Shown here piece by piece: positions 17,656 through 26,002 of a stretch of 64,000 nt of DNA. A program made the position numbers and the translations under genes. The stretch spans positions 248,001 through 312,000 of the forward strand of contig NZ_CP033929.1 of assembly GCF_003815915.1 (NCBI RefSeq). Direction: 5' to 3'. The DNA is from Chryseobacterium indoltheticum. GTDB lineage: Bacteria > Bacteroidota > Bacteroidia > Flavobacteriales > Weeksellaceae. Position 1 is the stretch's first letter; the number at the start of each line of letters is the position of its first letter. Under the pieces are notes generated by a model. The model was not told the DNA's origin. It worked only from the letters and a program-made list of their open reading frames with translations, and searched no databases.

Positions 17656-17874
17656 CTAGTTAAAAGTGACAGTTGGCCTTACACCATTACATTCTTTTTC
17701 GTTAATATTTGCTATGTGCCAAGCCATCAAAGATTGACTAGTTCCTTCAGTAAATGTGGTGTAATGTTTTACCCCACACGTTGAAGTCCAAACTGCCATA
17801 AATTTTTCAGCAAAAGACATAATTGATAAAGTCATGATGCTAAACATAGCACCTAATAAAAATTTCTTTTTCAT
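17656..17874 (-). CDS. Small secreted protein, unknown family
   Basis: 72-residue protein with a signal peptide of about 22 residues (MKKKFLLGAMFSIMTLSIMSFA). The mature part of about 50 residues holds two cysteines (TSTCGVKHY and NEKECNGV) that could form one disulfide. I do not recognise a family. It has its own strong terminator, which supports a real gene. A recently transferred or lineage-specific small exported peptide is plausible. Confidence 0.6.
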   Translation of the reverse strand: MKKKFLLGAMFSIMTLSIMSFAEKFMAVWTSTCGVKHYTTFTEGTSQSLMAWHIANINEKECNGVRPTVTFN

Positions 17875-18289
17875 AATAAATTGGATTTAAAATTAATAAA
17901 TAATTGTTTCCCTACCTGTACAATTTTGTCTAGAATAAACAGTACAGATCGGATGATGCATCATTTTATGACTTTTAAAAGAAATAAATACGGCAGAACG
18001 CCTGAAATGTTTCGCGAATTCTCATCTGTGTCATATAGCAAACATACTAAAAAAAATTCCTTTTTTTTACAGATTTTATTTATCATTTTACATGTTTTAT
18101 TCATGAAAAGCATTTTATGAAATATTTTGTTGATTAAATATTTATCACAAATACTTGTTCAACATAATTAGTATTATGTAATAGTTTTTATAGTGTTTAA
18201 AAATAAATTTTTATTCGATCTAAATAGAAAAATGATTAAGGTCATAGATTAAAAATATCTTAATTCATTTTCCGTAAGTAAATATTTAA
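17875..18289. other. Gene-free AT-rich stretch between secreted peptide and cupin genes
   Basis: No credible ORF. It should contain the minus-strand promoter of the small secreted peptide and ends at the cupin promoter. TAAATATTT recurs twice (near 18136 and 18279). Nothing else is recognised. Confidence 0.45.
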
Positions 18290-18297
18290 TAATTTTG
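18290..18297 (+). promoter_or_regulatory. -7 box of the cupin gene
   Basis: TAATTTTG matches TAnnTTTG, 20 bp before the ATG at 18318. Confidence 0.6.
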
Positions 18298-18317
18298 TAA
18301 CATAAAATTTTAAACAA

Positions 18318-19202
18318 ATGGGGGTTATTCTAAAGCCTATTGATATTGTCGACGATATTACTCAGGAGGAGTTTCGCGAGAAATATCTGATACCAAGAAA
18401 GCCGGTGGTGATAAAAAATATGGCTAGAAAATGGCCAGCCTATCAAAAATGGACGATGGATTATGTGAAGGAAGTGGTAGGAGATGTTACCGTTCCCCTG
18501 TACGACAGTGCAAAAGCAGATCCTGCAGCGCCAATCAATACTCCGACAACGGAGATGAAGTTTGCAGATTACATCGATTTAATCCAAAGAGAACCCACAG
18601 ATTTGAGGATTTTCTTTTTTGATCCTATCAAAAGGGCAAATAAATTATTGGAAGACTATATCTCTCCTTCAGATTTGATGGGTGGTTTTTTAGATAAATA
18701 TCCTTCCATGTTTTTTGGAGGAAAAGGCTCGGTAACCTTTTTACATTTTGATATTGATTTAGCTCATATTTTTCATACGCACTTCAACGGAAGAAAACAT
18801 GTTTTACTTTTTGAATACAAATGGAAAGACAGACTGTACAAATTACCTTACGCTACTTATGCTTTGGAGGATTTTGATATTTCCAATCCTGATTTTGAAA
18901 AATTCCCTGCATTGGACGGTGTGGAAGGAATCGAATGTTTTCTGGAACATGGCGACACTTTGTTTATGCCAACCGGATGGTGGCACTGGATGAAATATCT
19001 TGACGGAAGCTTCTCTCTTTCGCTTCGTGCATGGGACAAATCCTGGGCTGTAAAAGCAAATTCTTTATGGAATCTTACCGTCCAAAGAAATTTTGACAAT
19101 ATCATGAAAGGTCAATTCAAAAAGAAATACATGGATTGGAAAGAAAAAAAGGCTGTGGAAAGAGCCAATTATGCTTTGAAAAAAGGATTGCCTAGAAAAT
19201 AG
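18318..19202 (+). CDS. JmjC-like cupin protein (putative Fe(II)/2-oxoglutarate hydroxylase)
   Basis: 294-residue cupin_8/JmjC-type protein. The iron ligands appear as H143-x-D145 (HFDID) and H223 in GDTLFMPTGWWHWM. A 2-oxoglutarate-binding Lys is plausible in GRKHVLLF. The family hydroxylates proteins or small molecules. Homologues in Bacteroidota stand alone as here, so the target is unknown. Cytoplasmic, no signal peptide. Confidence 0.85.
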   Translation: MGVILKPIDIVDDITQEEFREKYLIPRKPVVIKNMARKWPAYQKWTMDYVKEVVGDVTVPLYDSAKADPAAPINTPTTEMKFADYIDLIQREPTDLRIFFFDPIKRANKLLEDYISPSDLMGGFLDKYPSMFFGGKGSVTFLHFDIDLAHIFHTHFNGRKHVLLFEYKWKDRLYKLPYATYALEDFDISNPDFEKFPALDGVEGIECFLEHGDTLFMPTGWWHWMKYLDGSFSLSLRAWDKSWAVKANSLWNLTVQRNFDNIMKGQFKKKYMDWKEKKAVERANYALKKGLPRK

Positions 19203-19204
19203 AA

Positions 19205-19236
19205 AAACACGCTTCGAAATGGAGCGTATTTTTTAT
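19205..19236 (+). terminator. Terminator after the cupin gene
   Basis: Stem ACGCTTC / GGAGCGT followed by ATTTTTTATTTT, just past the stop. It also lies at the 3' side of the convergent phosphatase gene. Confidence 0.65.
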
Positions 19237-19982
19237 TTTACTTTAATATTATAATTATTTCGACCTTTTTCATTTGGATATAAATTTGGTAGCAAGTCGC
19301 TCTGCCAGAATTCTTTAGTTTCAACGTTCATTATCGACAATGCGCCTGTAAAAGCAGCGCCTGTATCAAGATTCCAAATATTGGCTTTATTCACAGGTTT
19401 ATCAACTCCTAAATGCAAAGTTGGCGTATGTCCAATGAAAATTTCCTTATATAGAAGTAACCTCTTAGGATAAAGTTCTGAGTTTTTTGATAACTTCTTA
19501 TCCATTGCAACTGCAGTTTCCCATAAGGTTCTATCCCAACGATAATTGCTTGAATAAACTTCTTTTTCAGGACCGTGCATCGAAGAATAACCGGCATGAA
19601 TAAACAAACGGTTTTCTTCATCAACATAATAATTTTTCATCTTTTGAAAAAATTCCAGGTGAATTTCCAGCTCTTCCAAAAAATATTCAGAATAACTGTC
19701 AACTGTACTTTGTCCACCGTTGAAAAGCCAGACATCGGGAGCATTTCCTAAAGACAACCAATCTTCCGTCCATGCATCATGATTTCCCTTGATGAAAATA
19801 CATTCCTGCCTTTCGGAAAGTTTGATTAAAAATTGAATGACTTGAGAAGATTCACTCCAGCCATCAACATAATCTCCAAGGAAAATTAATTTATCATTTT
19901 CGTTAACATTGGCTCTTTCCAAAACTTGTTTCAAAGCTTTAAGGCCACCGTGAATATCTCCTATTGCTAATGTTCTTTTCAT
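19233..19982 (-). CDS. Calcineurin-like metallophosphoesterase
   Basis: 249-residue PPP-type phosphatase. All signature blocks are visible: GDIHGG (residues 8-13), GDYVDGW (36-42) and GNHDAW (65-70), then later His in FIHAGYSS and FIGHTPT. These coordinate two metals. Relatives include bacterial Ser/Thr phosphatases (PrpA-like) and ApaH-type dinucleotide hydrolases, so the substrate cannot be fixed. Convergent with the cupin gene. Confidence 0.88.
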   Translation of the reverse strand: MKRTLAIGDIHGGLKALKQVLERANVNENDKLIFLGDYVDGWSESSQVIQFLIKLSERQECIFIKGNHDAWTEDWLSLGNAPDVWLFNGGQSTVDSYSEYFLEELEIHLEFFQKMKNYYVDEENRLFIHAGYSSMHGPEKEVYSSNYRWDRTLWETAVAMDKKLSKNSELYPKRLLLYKEIFIGHTPTLHLGVDKPVNKANIWNLDTGAAFTGALSIMNVETKEFWQSDLLPNLYPNEKGRNNYNIKVK

Positions 19983-20038
19983 TCAAATCATTTAAAAACC
20001 TTTTGATTGTCCTAAATTTCTAATTTTATTTCACATAA

Positions 20039-20078
20039 AAAACCCCTAATAGTGTGATACTTTATAGGGGCATTTTTT
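20039..20078 (-). terminator. Terminator of the bacteriocin-like gene
   Basis: On the minus strand a GCCCCTATAAAG...TATTAGGGG hairpin is followed by TTTTTTA, 20 bp past the stop of the small gene. Confidence 0.75.
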
Positions 20079-20093
20079 CACTTTATTACTTAC

Positions 20094-20288
20094 TTAAAAA
20101 GCATACCAACGTCCACATTTATTAACGCAAAATGGTTCAAAGTCAGGATCTGCGGTAGAAGCTTGAATGCAAGCTGCTTCGGTAGTGTAATATGGCCTAC
20201 CTGATCCCCACCAAGATGCACATTCTGGTGTAATTCCTCCTTTAATTAATTTTAAATTTTCTCTTGAGATTTTGTTTAATTTTTTCAT
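20094..20288 (-). CDS. Bacteriocin-like GG-leader peptide
   Basis: 64-residue precursor. The leader MKKLNKISRENLKLIKGG ends in a double-glycine site (residues 17-18), as recognised by peptidase-containing ABC exporters. The predicted mature part of 46 residues is rich in Trp, Tyr and Gly, with four cysteines (ECASWW, AACIQ, FCVNKCGRW). This leader type is frequent in Chryseobacterium 'bacteriocin-like' peptides of unknown activity. No exporter, modification enzyme or immunity gene is adjacent. It has its own terminator. Confidence 0.75.
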   Translation of the reverse strand: MKKLNKISRENLKLIKGGITPECASWWGSGRPYYTTEAACIQASTADPDFEPFCVNKCGRWYAF

Positions 20289-20420
20289 AATGATTAGTTT
20301 GATTTTCCTACTCTATACGGTTTTCAGATACCCCGATATTAATACACTAATATATGAAATATATTATAACAAAATCAAAATTTTTTTTATAGATAATTTT
20401 AATTTTACTATTCGTCTTTA

Positions 20421-20963
20421 TTATTGCGAAATGTATTTAATATCTACAAAATCTGTCAGCCAAACATTATTTTCAGAAAGATAAAATTCTATCCCATCAT
20501 CAAACATTTTTTCTGTATTGATGGTTAGAATAATCGGTTTTCCGTGACGCATTCCGACTTTAGTTGCCGTTTCAATATCCTGACTCAAATGAACGTGTTG
20601 TCGGTTTCTTTTTTCAATTCCTTTTTCTAAAATGGATTCGATATTACGTTGCGCAGTTCCATGGTAGAGAAATTCTGGCGGCTGTTGCGGAATTAAAGCT
20701 AAATTAATATCAATCGAATGCCCTTGATTTGCTCTGATTCTTGTTTTATCTTCATTAAAAATAAACCGTTTTTTATCATTAGTTTGTACAATTTCATCCA
20801 ATTCTTCAAAAGTAAAACCTTGAGAATCGTTTGTGGATTTTGTAATCAGTTCGTCAACATCTGCCCAACCGTTTTCATCCAAATGCAAACCGATAATTTC
20901 TGGATGATGCCTGAGAACGTAGCTCAGGAATTTGCTTGTTTTTTTCTTATGCTGTTCGTTCAT
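20421..20963 (-). CDS. kptA: RNA 2'-phosphotransferase (KptA/Tpt1)
   Basis: 180-residue enzyme. The N-terminal winged-helix part contains SKFLSYVLRHHPE (residues 10-22). The C-terminal ADP-ribosyltransferase-like part contains FLYHGTAQRNIESILEKGI, HVHLSQDIETATKVGMRHG and PIILTIN. Tpt1/KptA removes an internal RNA 2'-phosphate using NAD, releasing ADP-ribose 1'',2''-cyclic phosphate. The natural bacterial substrate is unclear. It lies 10 bp after the ADP-ribosylglycohydrolase gene, at the distal end of the NAD/ADP-ribose island. Confidence 0.93.
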   Translation of the reverse strand: MNEQHKKKTSKFLSYVLRHHPEIIGLHLDENGWADVDELITKSTNDSQGFTFEELDEIVQTNDKKRFIFNEDKTRIRANQGHSIDINLALIPQQPPEFLYHGTAQRNIESILEKGIEKRNRQHVHLSQDIETATKVGMRHGKPIILTINTEKMFDDGIEFYLSENNVWLTDFVDIKYISQ

Positions 20964-20973
20964 GGTTTGTGTT

Positions 20974-21915
20974 TTATTTCATTAATTTGTTTTCTAATTT
21001 TTCACACAAAAGTTCAATATCCTCTTTTCTCACCAACTCCGCAATCCACTCATCAGGAATGTTTTCAAAACCATAATAAATTCCTGCAATTCCACCTGTA
21101 ATAGCTCCGGTTGTGTCGGTATCTTCTCCTAAATTGACGGCTTTTAAAACTGCCTCAGAATAATTTTCTGTGTTTAGGAAACACCATAATGAAGCTTCTA
21201 AGCTATGAAGAACGTAGCCACTTCCTCTAATCTCGTCTTCCGAATATCTTGAAATATCATTTCTTAAAACCTTTTCAAAAAGCTGAATCTCATTTGGGTT
21301 AAAACCTTGAATTTCTGCATATTTCAAAGCTGTTTTTTGAACATGATTGTATGCTTCTTTTTTGTCTTTTCCTTTAATTAATTCAATAGCAAAAATAACA
21401 TAGATAAAGCAAGCAAAAACAGAACGAAAATGTCCGTGTGTAATTGATGAAACTTCTTTTACGATTTGATATAGCTTTTCAATATTTTCTTCATCTTTAA
21501 AATAAAAAGCCAAAGGAAGAATCCTCATCAAAGATCCATTGCCATTATCTTCTTCAAAAATATTTCCTGAAAACCTAGCGCTTTCACCTTTAATTAATCT
21601 TGCAATGGAATGTCTTGTTGTTCCGCCAATATCGAAAAGTCTTCCGTGGGCCGTCCAATGTCCATATTTATTCCATTTAACAAAGCTTTGTCCTATTTTT
21701 TCGAGATCATAACCTTTTGTCAATTCATCAGCTAAGCAAAGAGTTAATGAACTGTCATCGCTCCAAGTTCCTTTGGGTTGATTCCAAGACATATATTCCA
21801 AATATCCGGTAACAGGGTATGTTTTTAAATCTTCTCTTTTCTTAAATTCCACCGGAACTCCCAAAGCATCGCCAATACAAACCCCGAAAATTCCGGCTTT
21901 TACAACATTTTTCAT
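20974..21915 (-). CDS. ADP-ribosylglycohydrolase
   Basis: 313-residue DraG/ARH-type hydrolase. Metal-binding residues appear in WSDDSSL (residues 51-57, two Asp) and near residue 265 in GEDTDTTGAITGG, the hallmark of the family. The start is GIFGVCIGDALGVPVEF. It removes ADP-ribose from proteins or other acceptors. Its ATG overlaps the sirtuin stop by 4 bp, so the two are co-translated. Next to a macrodomain, sirtuin and NADAR it forms an ADP-ribose-removal set. Confidence 0.92.
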   Translation of the reverse strand: MKNVVKAGIFGVCIGDALGVPVEFKKREDLKTYPVTGYLEYMSWNQPKGTWSDDSSLTLCLADELTKGYDLEKIGQSFVKWNKYGHWTAHGRLFDIGGTTRHSIARLIKGESARFSGNIFEEDNGNGSLMRILPLAFYFKDEENIEKLYQIVKEVSSITHGHFRSVFACFIYVIFAIELIKGKDKKEAYNHVQKTALKYAEIQGFNPNEIQLFEKVLRNDISRYSEDEIRGSGYVLHSLEASLWCFLNTENYSEAVLKAVNLGEDTDTTGAITGGIAGIYYGFENIPDEWIAELVRKEDIELLCEKLENKLMK

Positions 21916-22601
21916 TCCGCTAGATTTACCAATTTATCAAACAATAATTTCATTCCTTTTGTTGCGGTTTCTTTCATTACAACGGCTCTTTGCCCGTATC
22001 CGAAGCCTGTTTCGTTAGGATTGATGACAATTAACAAACAATCATCTTTGATGTCATGAAGCAATCCTGCAGCCGGATAGACCTGCAAAGAAGTTCCGAT
22101 TACTAAGAAAATATCGGCTTCTTTTGCTTTTTCCGTGGCTTCTTTCATCAACGGAACTTCTTCCCCGAACCAAACAATTAAAGGTCGTAATTGTGCTCCG
22201 TCTTCTGCTTTGTCTCCAATATTGATATCTTCTTTTTGATCGTAAATCAAACTTTTATTATTGCATGAGCAAGATTTCAACAACTCTCCGTGAAGATGAA
22301 TGATATTTTTTGAACCCGCTCTTTCGTGAAGATCGTCGATATTTTGAGTGATAATTTGAACATCAAAATATTTTTCCAAATCTGCAATTAATTTGTGCGC
22401 ATTATTCGGTTCAACTTCATGGATTTGACGACGCCTTTGGTTGTAAAATTCAAGAACTAATTCTCTGTCTTTTCTCCAACCTTCCGGACTTGCCACATCT
22501 GGTATGCTATGATTTTCCCAAAGACCATCTCCGTCTCTGAATGTTTTTATTCCGCTTTCGGCGCTGATTCCTGCGCCGGTTAATATGGTTAGTTTTTTCA
22601 T
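21912..22601 (-). CDS. cobB: Sirtuin (NAD-dependent deacylase), class III-like
   Basis: 229-residue Sir2 protein. NAD-binding GAGISAESGIKTFRDGDGLW is at residues 9-28, TQNIDD at 85-90, and the catalytic His in HLHGEL (H104). Y53 and R56 in FYNQRR match the Tyr-x-x-Arg pair that in CobB/SIRT5-type enzymes reads acidic acyl groups, so desuccinylation or demalonylation is possible besides deacetylation. It produces O-acyl-ADP-ribose, the substrate of the macrodomain encoded upstream. Confidence 0.92.
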   Translation of the reverse strand: MKKLTILTGAGISAESGIKTFRDGDGLWENHSIPDVASPEGWRKDRELVLEFYNQRRRQIHEVEPNNAHKLIADLEKYFDVQIITQNIDDLHERAGSKNIIHLHGELLKSCSCNNKSLIYDQKEDINIGDKAEDGAQLRPLIVWFGEEVPLMKEATEKAKEADIFLVIGTSLQVYPAAGLLHDIKDDCLLIVINPNETGFGYGQRAVVMKETATKGMKLLFDKLVNLAE

Positions 22602-22618
22602 TTGTTTATTTTTTTAAT

Positions 22619-22660
22619 CTCCCGCAGATTTAGCAAATTATGCAGATTTTTCAATCGAAT
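22619..22660. repeat. CGCAGATT-type intergenic repeat fragment
   Basis: Between macrodomain and sirtuin genes the sequence CCCGCAGATTTAGCAAATTA continues into TGCAGATTTTTC. I recall this CGCAGATT-rich pattern as a common intergenic repeat in Chryseobacterium and Flavobacterium. Only one copy is visible here. Confidence 0.4.
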
Positions 22661-22697
22661 TAACCTGCTAGATTATTTAGAATCGGAATATTTAAAT

Positions 22698-23204
22698 TCA
22701 TTCCAATAATTTCTTGTAAATCTCTTCATTTTCATCATCAAAACAGACGAAAATAACTTTCTCGATAACATCAGATTCGAAACTTTTCACTTCCTGAATC
22801 GCAATTTTTGCAGCTAATTCTTTCGGAAATCTATAAACTCCCGTGCTGATATTCGGAAAAGAAATTGTTTTTACATTTAAGCTTTCAGCTAATTTTAATG
22901 AGTTTTTATAGCAATTCGCTAACTGTGGTGAACATTTTTCTTCATCGTTATTCCAAATAGGACCGACCGTATGAATAACATATTTTGCAGGAAGATTTCC
23001 GGCTGTGGTTACCACAGCTTCTCCGGTTTTACATTTTCTTTGTCTATTTCTGATCTGTTTACATTCATCTAAAATTTCCGGTCCTCCTGCACGATGAATT
23101 GCTCCATCAACTCCGCCACCGCCAAGTAATGAAGAATTGGCAGCATTGACGATGGCGTCTGTTTTTATTTTGGTGATGTCACCTTTTATTAATTCAATTT
23201 TCAT
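22698..23204 (-). CDS. MacroD/YmdB-type macrodomain protein
   Basis: 168-residue macrodomain spanning the whole protein. Signature blocks are [19 protein letters not shown] (residues 8-26), [14 protein letters not shown] (28-41), VIHTVGP, and [14 protein letters not shown]. These match MacroD-type hydrolases that remove ADP-ribose from Asp/Glu and cleave O-acetyl-ADP-ribose, the sirtuin by-product. It lies 11 bp after the TPR-DUF2971-like gene and upstream of the sirtuin gene, so the two may act in sequence. Confidence 0.93.
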   Translation of the reverse strand: MKIELIKGDITKIKTDAIVNAANSSLLGGGGVDGAIHRAGGPEILDECKQIRNRQRKCKTGEAVVTTAGNLPAKYVIHTVGPIWNNDEEKCSPQLANCYKNSLKLAESLNVKTISFPNISTGVYRFPKELAAKIAIQEVKSFESDVIEKVIFVCFDDENEEIYKKLLE

Positions 23205-23215
23205 CGTTTTTAGTT

Positions 23216-24790
23216 TTATTTAAATGGTTGTCTTGAAATATGAATTTCTGCTTCAATTTCTTTATTTTTCAACTCATAATGAAATGCCGATGCCCATTCA
23301 TCTGCTCTTTCTACTTTTGGCCCCAATGTAATTTTCTTTATACTTTCTGAAACTTCTGTCAACTCAATATAAACACGTGGTATTATAAAATTTTTATCTA
23401 CAATTTTATCGAATCCCATTCCTTTTTGTACTAATCTAATTTCGTGTTCATATTGATATTCTATTCCTTTAAAAAGAAAAGCAATTTCAAATAATAGCTC
23501 TTCAATATCAATTTGAATCTTTATCTCTTCATCTTTTTTACTAAATTCTTCAATAGCATTTTTAAGTTCTAAACAATATTTATTTAAATTTTTAATTTTT
23601 GTTCCTAATATTTTTTCATCTGGAATAATAAATTTATTATCTTTCCAATAAGCAACTTTATAGAATTTAATTTCTGGTTCATTTTCCTCTAAATTTGTTG
23701 TGCCAAGTTCTTTTTGAATTTTTTCTCGTAATTTATCTACTTTCATTGTTAACGCACAACCTCTAGCCTCATCCTTTCCTTCTTTTCCATACATCCTCCA
23801 CATTGTTAAATCATTATGTTTATTTTCTGAAACAAAACTTCCAATAAAAGGTTTTTGGACAAAAATTTCATCAACTGGATTTTCCTTTCTACCAAAAGGT
23901 GATTGATAATTTAAAAAAGAAAAAAGCTCTATCCCTTCTGATGTATCATTAAGATATGCACCTTCTGATAACCTAAATCTGCTATCTTCAAAAATTAATA
24001 ATTTTGTTACAGAAATACTTGTAAAATGTGTAACACATTCATCTGTATACTCTAATGTTTTTTTTATTTTAGCAACAATCTCTTTTATAATTTTATAATC
24101 TTCACTTGCTAAAATTTTATTTAATTCTTCAAGCTTTTCGATTGCAATATTATAATATCTATCCTTTCTTTTATCACTTTCTAACTCAATAAATCTTTGA
24201 TAGTTTCTCTTAGAGTGTTTATATTTTTTTTGCTGAAAATTTAAATAAGCTAGGTTAAAATAATTTGCAGACGACTTTGAGTTTATTTTTAGCGCTTTTA
24301 GATACAATTCTTCTGACTTTTGAAAATCGTTATCAAGTTGATAAACAACTGCTAAACCAATATATGAATTTGAAAAATTAGGATCTAAGTTCAATGCTTT
24401 TTTATAGCAATCTTTCGCACTTTCTAAATCAATCTTTCTTACAAAATAGTTTCCTAATCCGTGATATGAAAGAGGGTTTTTGGGATCTATCTCAAGCCCT
24501 TCTTCAAAAGTTTTTTTTGCTTTTTCAAAATTTTCTTTTTCAATAAAATAACATCCTAAATGAAAATTTGCTTTTACATTCTTTGAAATTTCTAAGCTCT
24601 TTATAGCATAAATTTGATAATTTTTTTTATTGCTTTTACTCATTGATTCTGTTACTTCAGCATACAGCTCATAACTGCTAAATGCTTCTAAAACTGAATC
24701 AGTGAGAATATTTATAACTTCATTATAATTTCCTTCTAGATTAAGTATTTTTACTTTTTCAAGTAACTCCTGTTTATTCTCTGTAATCAT
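23216..24790 (-). CDS. TPR protein with C-terminal DUF2971-like domain
   Basis: 524-residue fusion. Residues about 60-215 hold four or five TPRs ([40 protein letters not shown]). Residues about 250-515 resemble DUF2971: HFTS (255-258), [15 protein letters not shown] (272-286), [23 protein letters not shown] and [11 protein letters not shown]2971 has been suggested to have an ADP-ribosyltransferase-like fold, but I treat that as unproven. Its place beside ADP-ribose-handling genes makes an NAD-using effector plausible. Base composition is more AT-rich than its neighbours. Confidence 0.65.
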   Translation of the reverse strand: MITENKQELLEKVKILNLEGNYNEVINILTDSVLEAFSSYELYAEVTESMSKSNKKNYQIYAIKSLEISKNVKANFHLGCYFIEKENFEKAKKTFEEGLEIDPKNPLSYHGLGNYFVRKIDLESAKDCYKKALNLDPNFSNSYIGLAVVYQLDNDFQKSEELYLKALKINSKSSANYFNLAYLNFQQKKYKHSKRNYQRFIELESDKRKDRYYNIAIEKLEELNKILASEDYKIIKEIVAKIKKTLEYTDECVTHFTSISVTKLLIFEDSRFRLSEGAYLNDTSEGIELFSFLNYQSPFGRKENPVDEIFVQKPFIGSFVSENKHNDLTMWRMYGKEGKDEARGCALTMKVDKLREKIQKELGTTNLEENEPEIKFYKVAYWKDNKFIIPDEKILGTKIKNLNKYCLELKNAIEEFSKKDEEIKIQIDIEELLFEIAFLFKGIEYQYEHEIRLVQKGMGFDKIVDKNFIIPRVYIELTEVSESIKKITLGPKVERADEWASAFHYELKNKEIEAEIHISRQPFK

Positions 24791-24928
24791 GATTTAATTT
24801 TTTTGATTATTACCTATACCGCTTTCTCTTAAAAGCCTTATTTCCGCTATTAAACTGCAGAAAAAGCTAATAAATTCCGTCATTAAATATAAAACCAATA
24901 TTTCCAAATAAATATTTTTTTAAAATCA

Positions 24929-25999
24929 TCAATTAATTCTTTTAAAATCCTTTGAATACGGAGAATAAAATCCATAAACAATATCAAATTTTACATCAAG
25001 ATTTTCTATTTTAAACTCCTCATCCAATTGATCTAAACAAGTCACAACCAGATTTTTCTTATTGGCAAAAACATAAGCTTCATCCAATTTCAGAGCATAA
25101 TTTAATAAGTCATAATCTAAATTACCAAAGCGGAGATCCTTTTGATATTCATTAAAAATACAGGTTTCCTCTTCATTATTTTTTAATGTCAAATTATTTT
25201 CATTGCTCATCCAACCGCTTCCGTGACGTGTTGAATAAGATCTTGTGACGTAAAACATTTCTATATTTTCAATCTTTAACAATTTACAAACTTCATACGC
25301 ATTTTTTGAGGTGGTATTGGCAAATGTTACGTTCGGGAAAACGCCATGATCCATATCCAACAAAATCCCCTGACTTCCTTCAAAAATAAGATTGTTAAAC
25401 GAATTCAGATAATTGTAACCTTCAATTTTCCAATCAATTTTATCAACGGCATTTAAAAAATCCTGTAAAGCATTTTGAATTTCCTCTCCTTCTTCAAAAC
25501 CGTAATAATTGGCAATTCCTTTTAATTTTTCAATTAACATTGATTTTGGAGCGATTAAATCAATCGCAAATAACTTAAACGGGCTTTCATTTCTTTTCAT
25601 CGTTGCTCCAACGCCTTTTCCGCACGTTCCATGTTCTAAGTTTTTGACATTTTTTCTATTGCTTAAAACATCAAAAGGCGTGGTTACTTTTGCTAAAGGA
25701 TGAATATGCAGTTCAATATTTCCGTTTTTCTTGATCAATTCTTTTCTTTCATTGAATAAAAAAGTCGGATGAATCGTACAGTGCTCGGTAAAATAAGAAG
25801 GCAAACCCCGCAACGCTCCACTTGCAAAACTGGAATGAATGTGCTTTTTATTATCAATCATCACCGTATGCGCCGCCTGTTGACCGCCAGAAAACCTAAT
25901 AACTACTGACTCAGGATTTTGCTGAGCCAGAAAATCGGTGGTGATTCCTTTTCCTTCATCACCAAAACCTAAGCCTATAATTATTTGTGCTGTTTTCAT
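24929..25999 (-). CDS. Divergent short adenylosuccinate synthetase-like protein
   Basis: 356 residues against about 425 for housekeeping PurA. It keeps the P-loop-like GFGDEGKG (D14), the catalytic His in QQAAHTVMI (H44), GTCGKGVGATM, FEGSQGILLDMDHG and VTRSYSTRHGSG. The usual GGxNAGHT block reads GGQQAAHT, and about 70 C-terminal residues are missing. PurA joins IMP and Asp with GTP. A different purine or acceptor is possible here. D14 argues against a PurZ-type enzyme. It is third in an operon with coiled-coil and VWA genes. Confidence 0.8.
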   Translation of the reverse strand: MKTAQIIIGLGFGDEGKGITTDFLAQQNPESVVIRFSGGQQAAHTVMIDNKKHIHSSFASGALRGLPSYFTEHCTIHPTFLFNERKELIKKNGNIELHIHPLAKVTTPFDVLSNRKNVKNLEHGTCGKGVGATMKRNESPFKLFAIDLIAPKSMLIEKLKGIANYYGFEEGEEIQNALQDFLNAVDKIDWKIEGYNYLNSFNNLIFEGSQGILLDMDHGVFPNVTFANTTSKNAYEVCKLLKIENIEMFYVTRSYSTRHGSGWMSNENNLTLKNNEEETCIFNEYQKDLRFGNLDYDLLNYALKLDEAYVFANKKNLVVTCLDQLDEEFKIENLDVKFDIVYGFYSPYSKDFKRIN

Positions 26000-26002
26000 T
26001 TT

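Noticed and set aside
17881..18120. 79-residue plus-strand ORF
   Set aside because: No family resemblance, no promoter, and it overlaps the probable promoter of the divergent small secreted protein.
20965..20985. Possible fifth NrtR box upstream of kptA (TTTGTGT-N7-CATTAAT)
   Set aside because: Only one half-site matches; the second half differs at most positions and overlaps the stop of the upstream gene.
24929..25999. Reading the PurA-like gene as a phage-type PurZ (diaminopurine synthesis)
   Set aside because: PurZ changes the catalytic Asp of the GDEGKG loop, but D14 is retained here.
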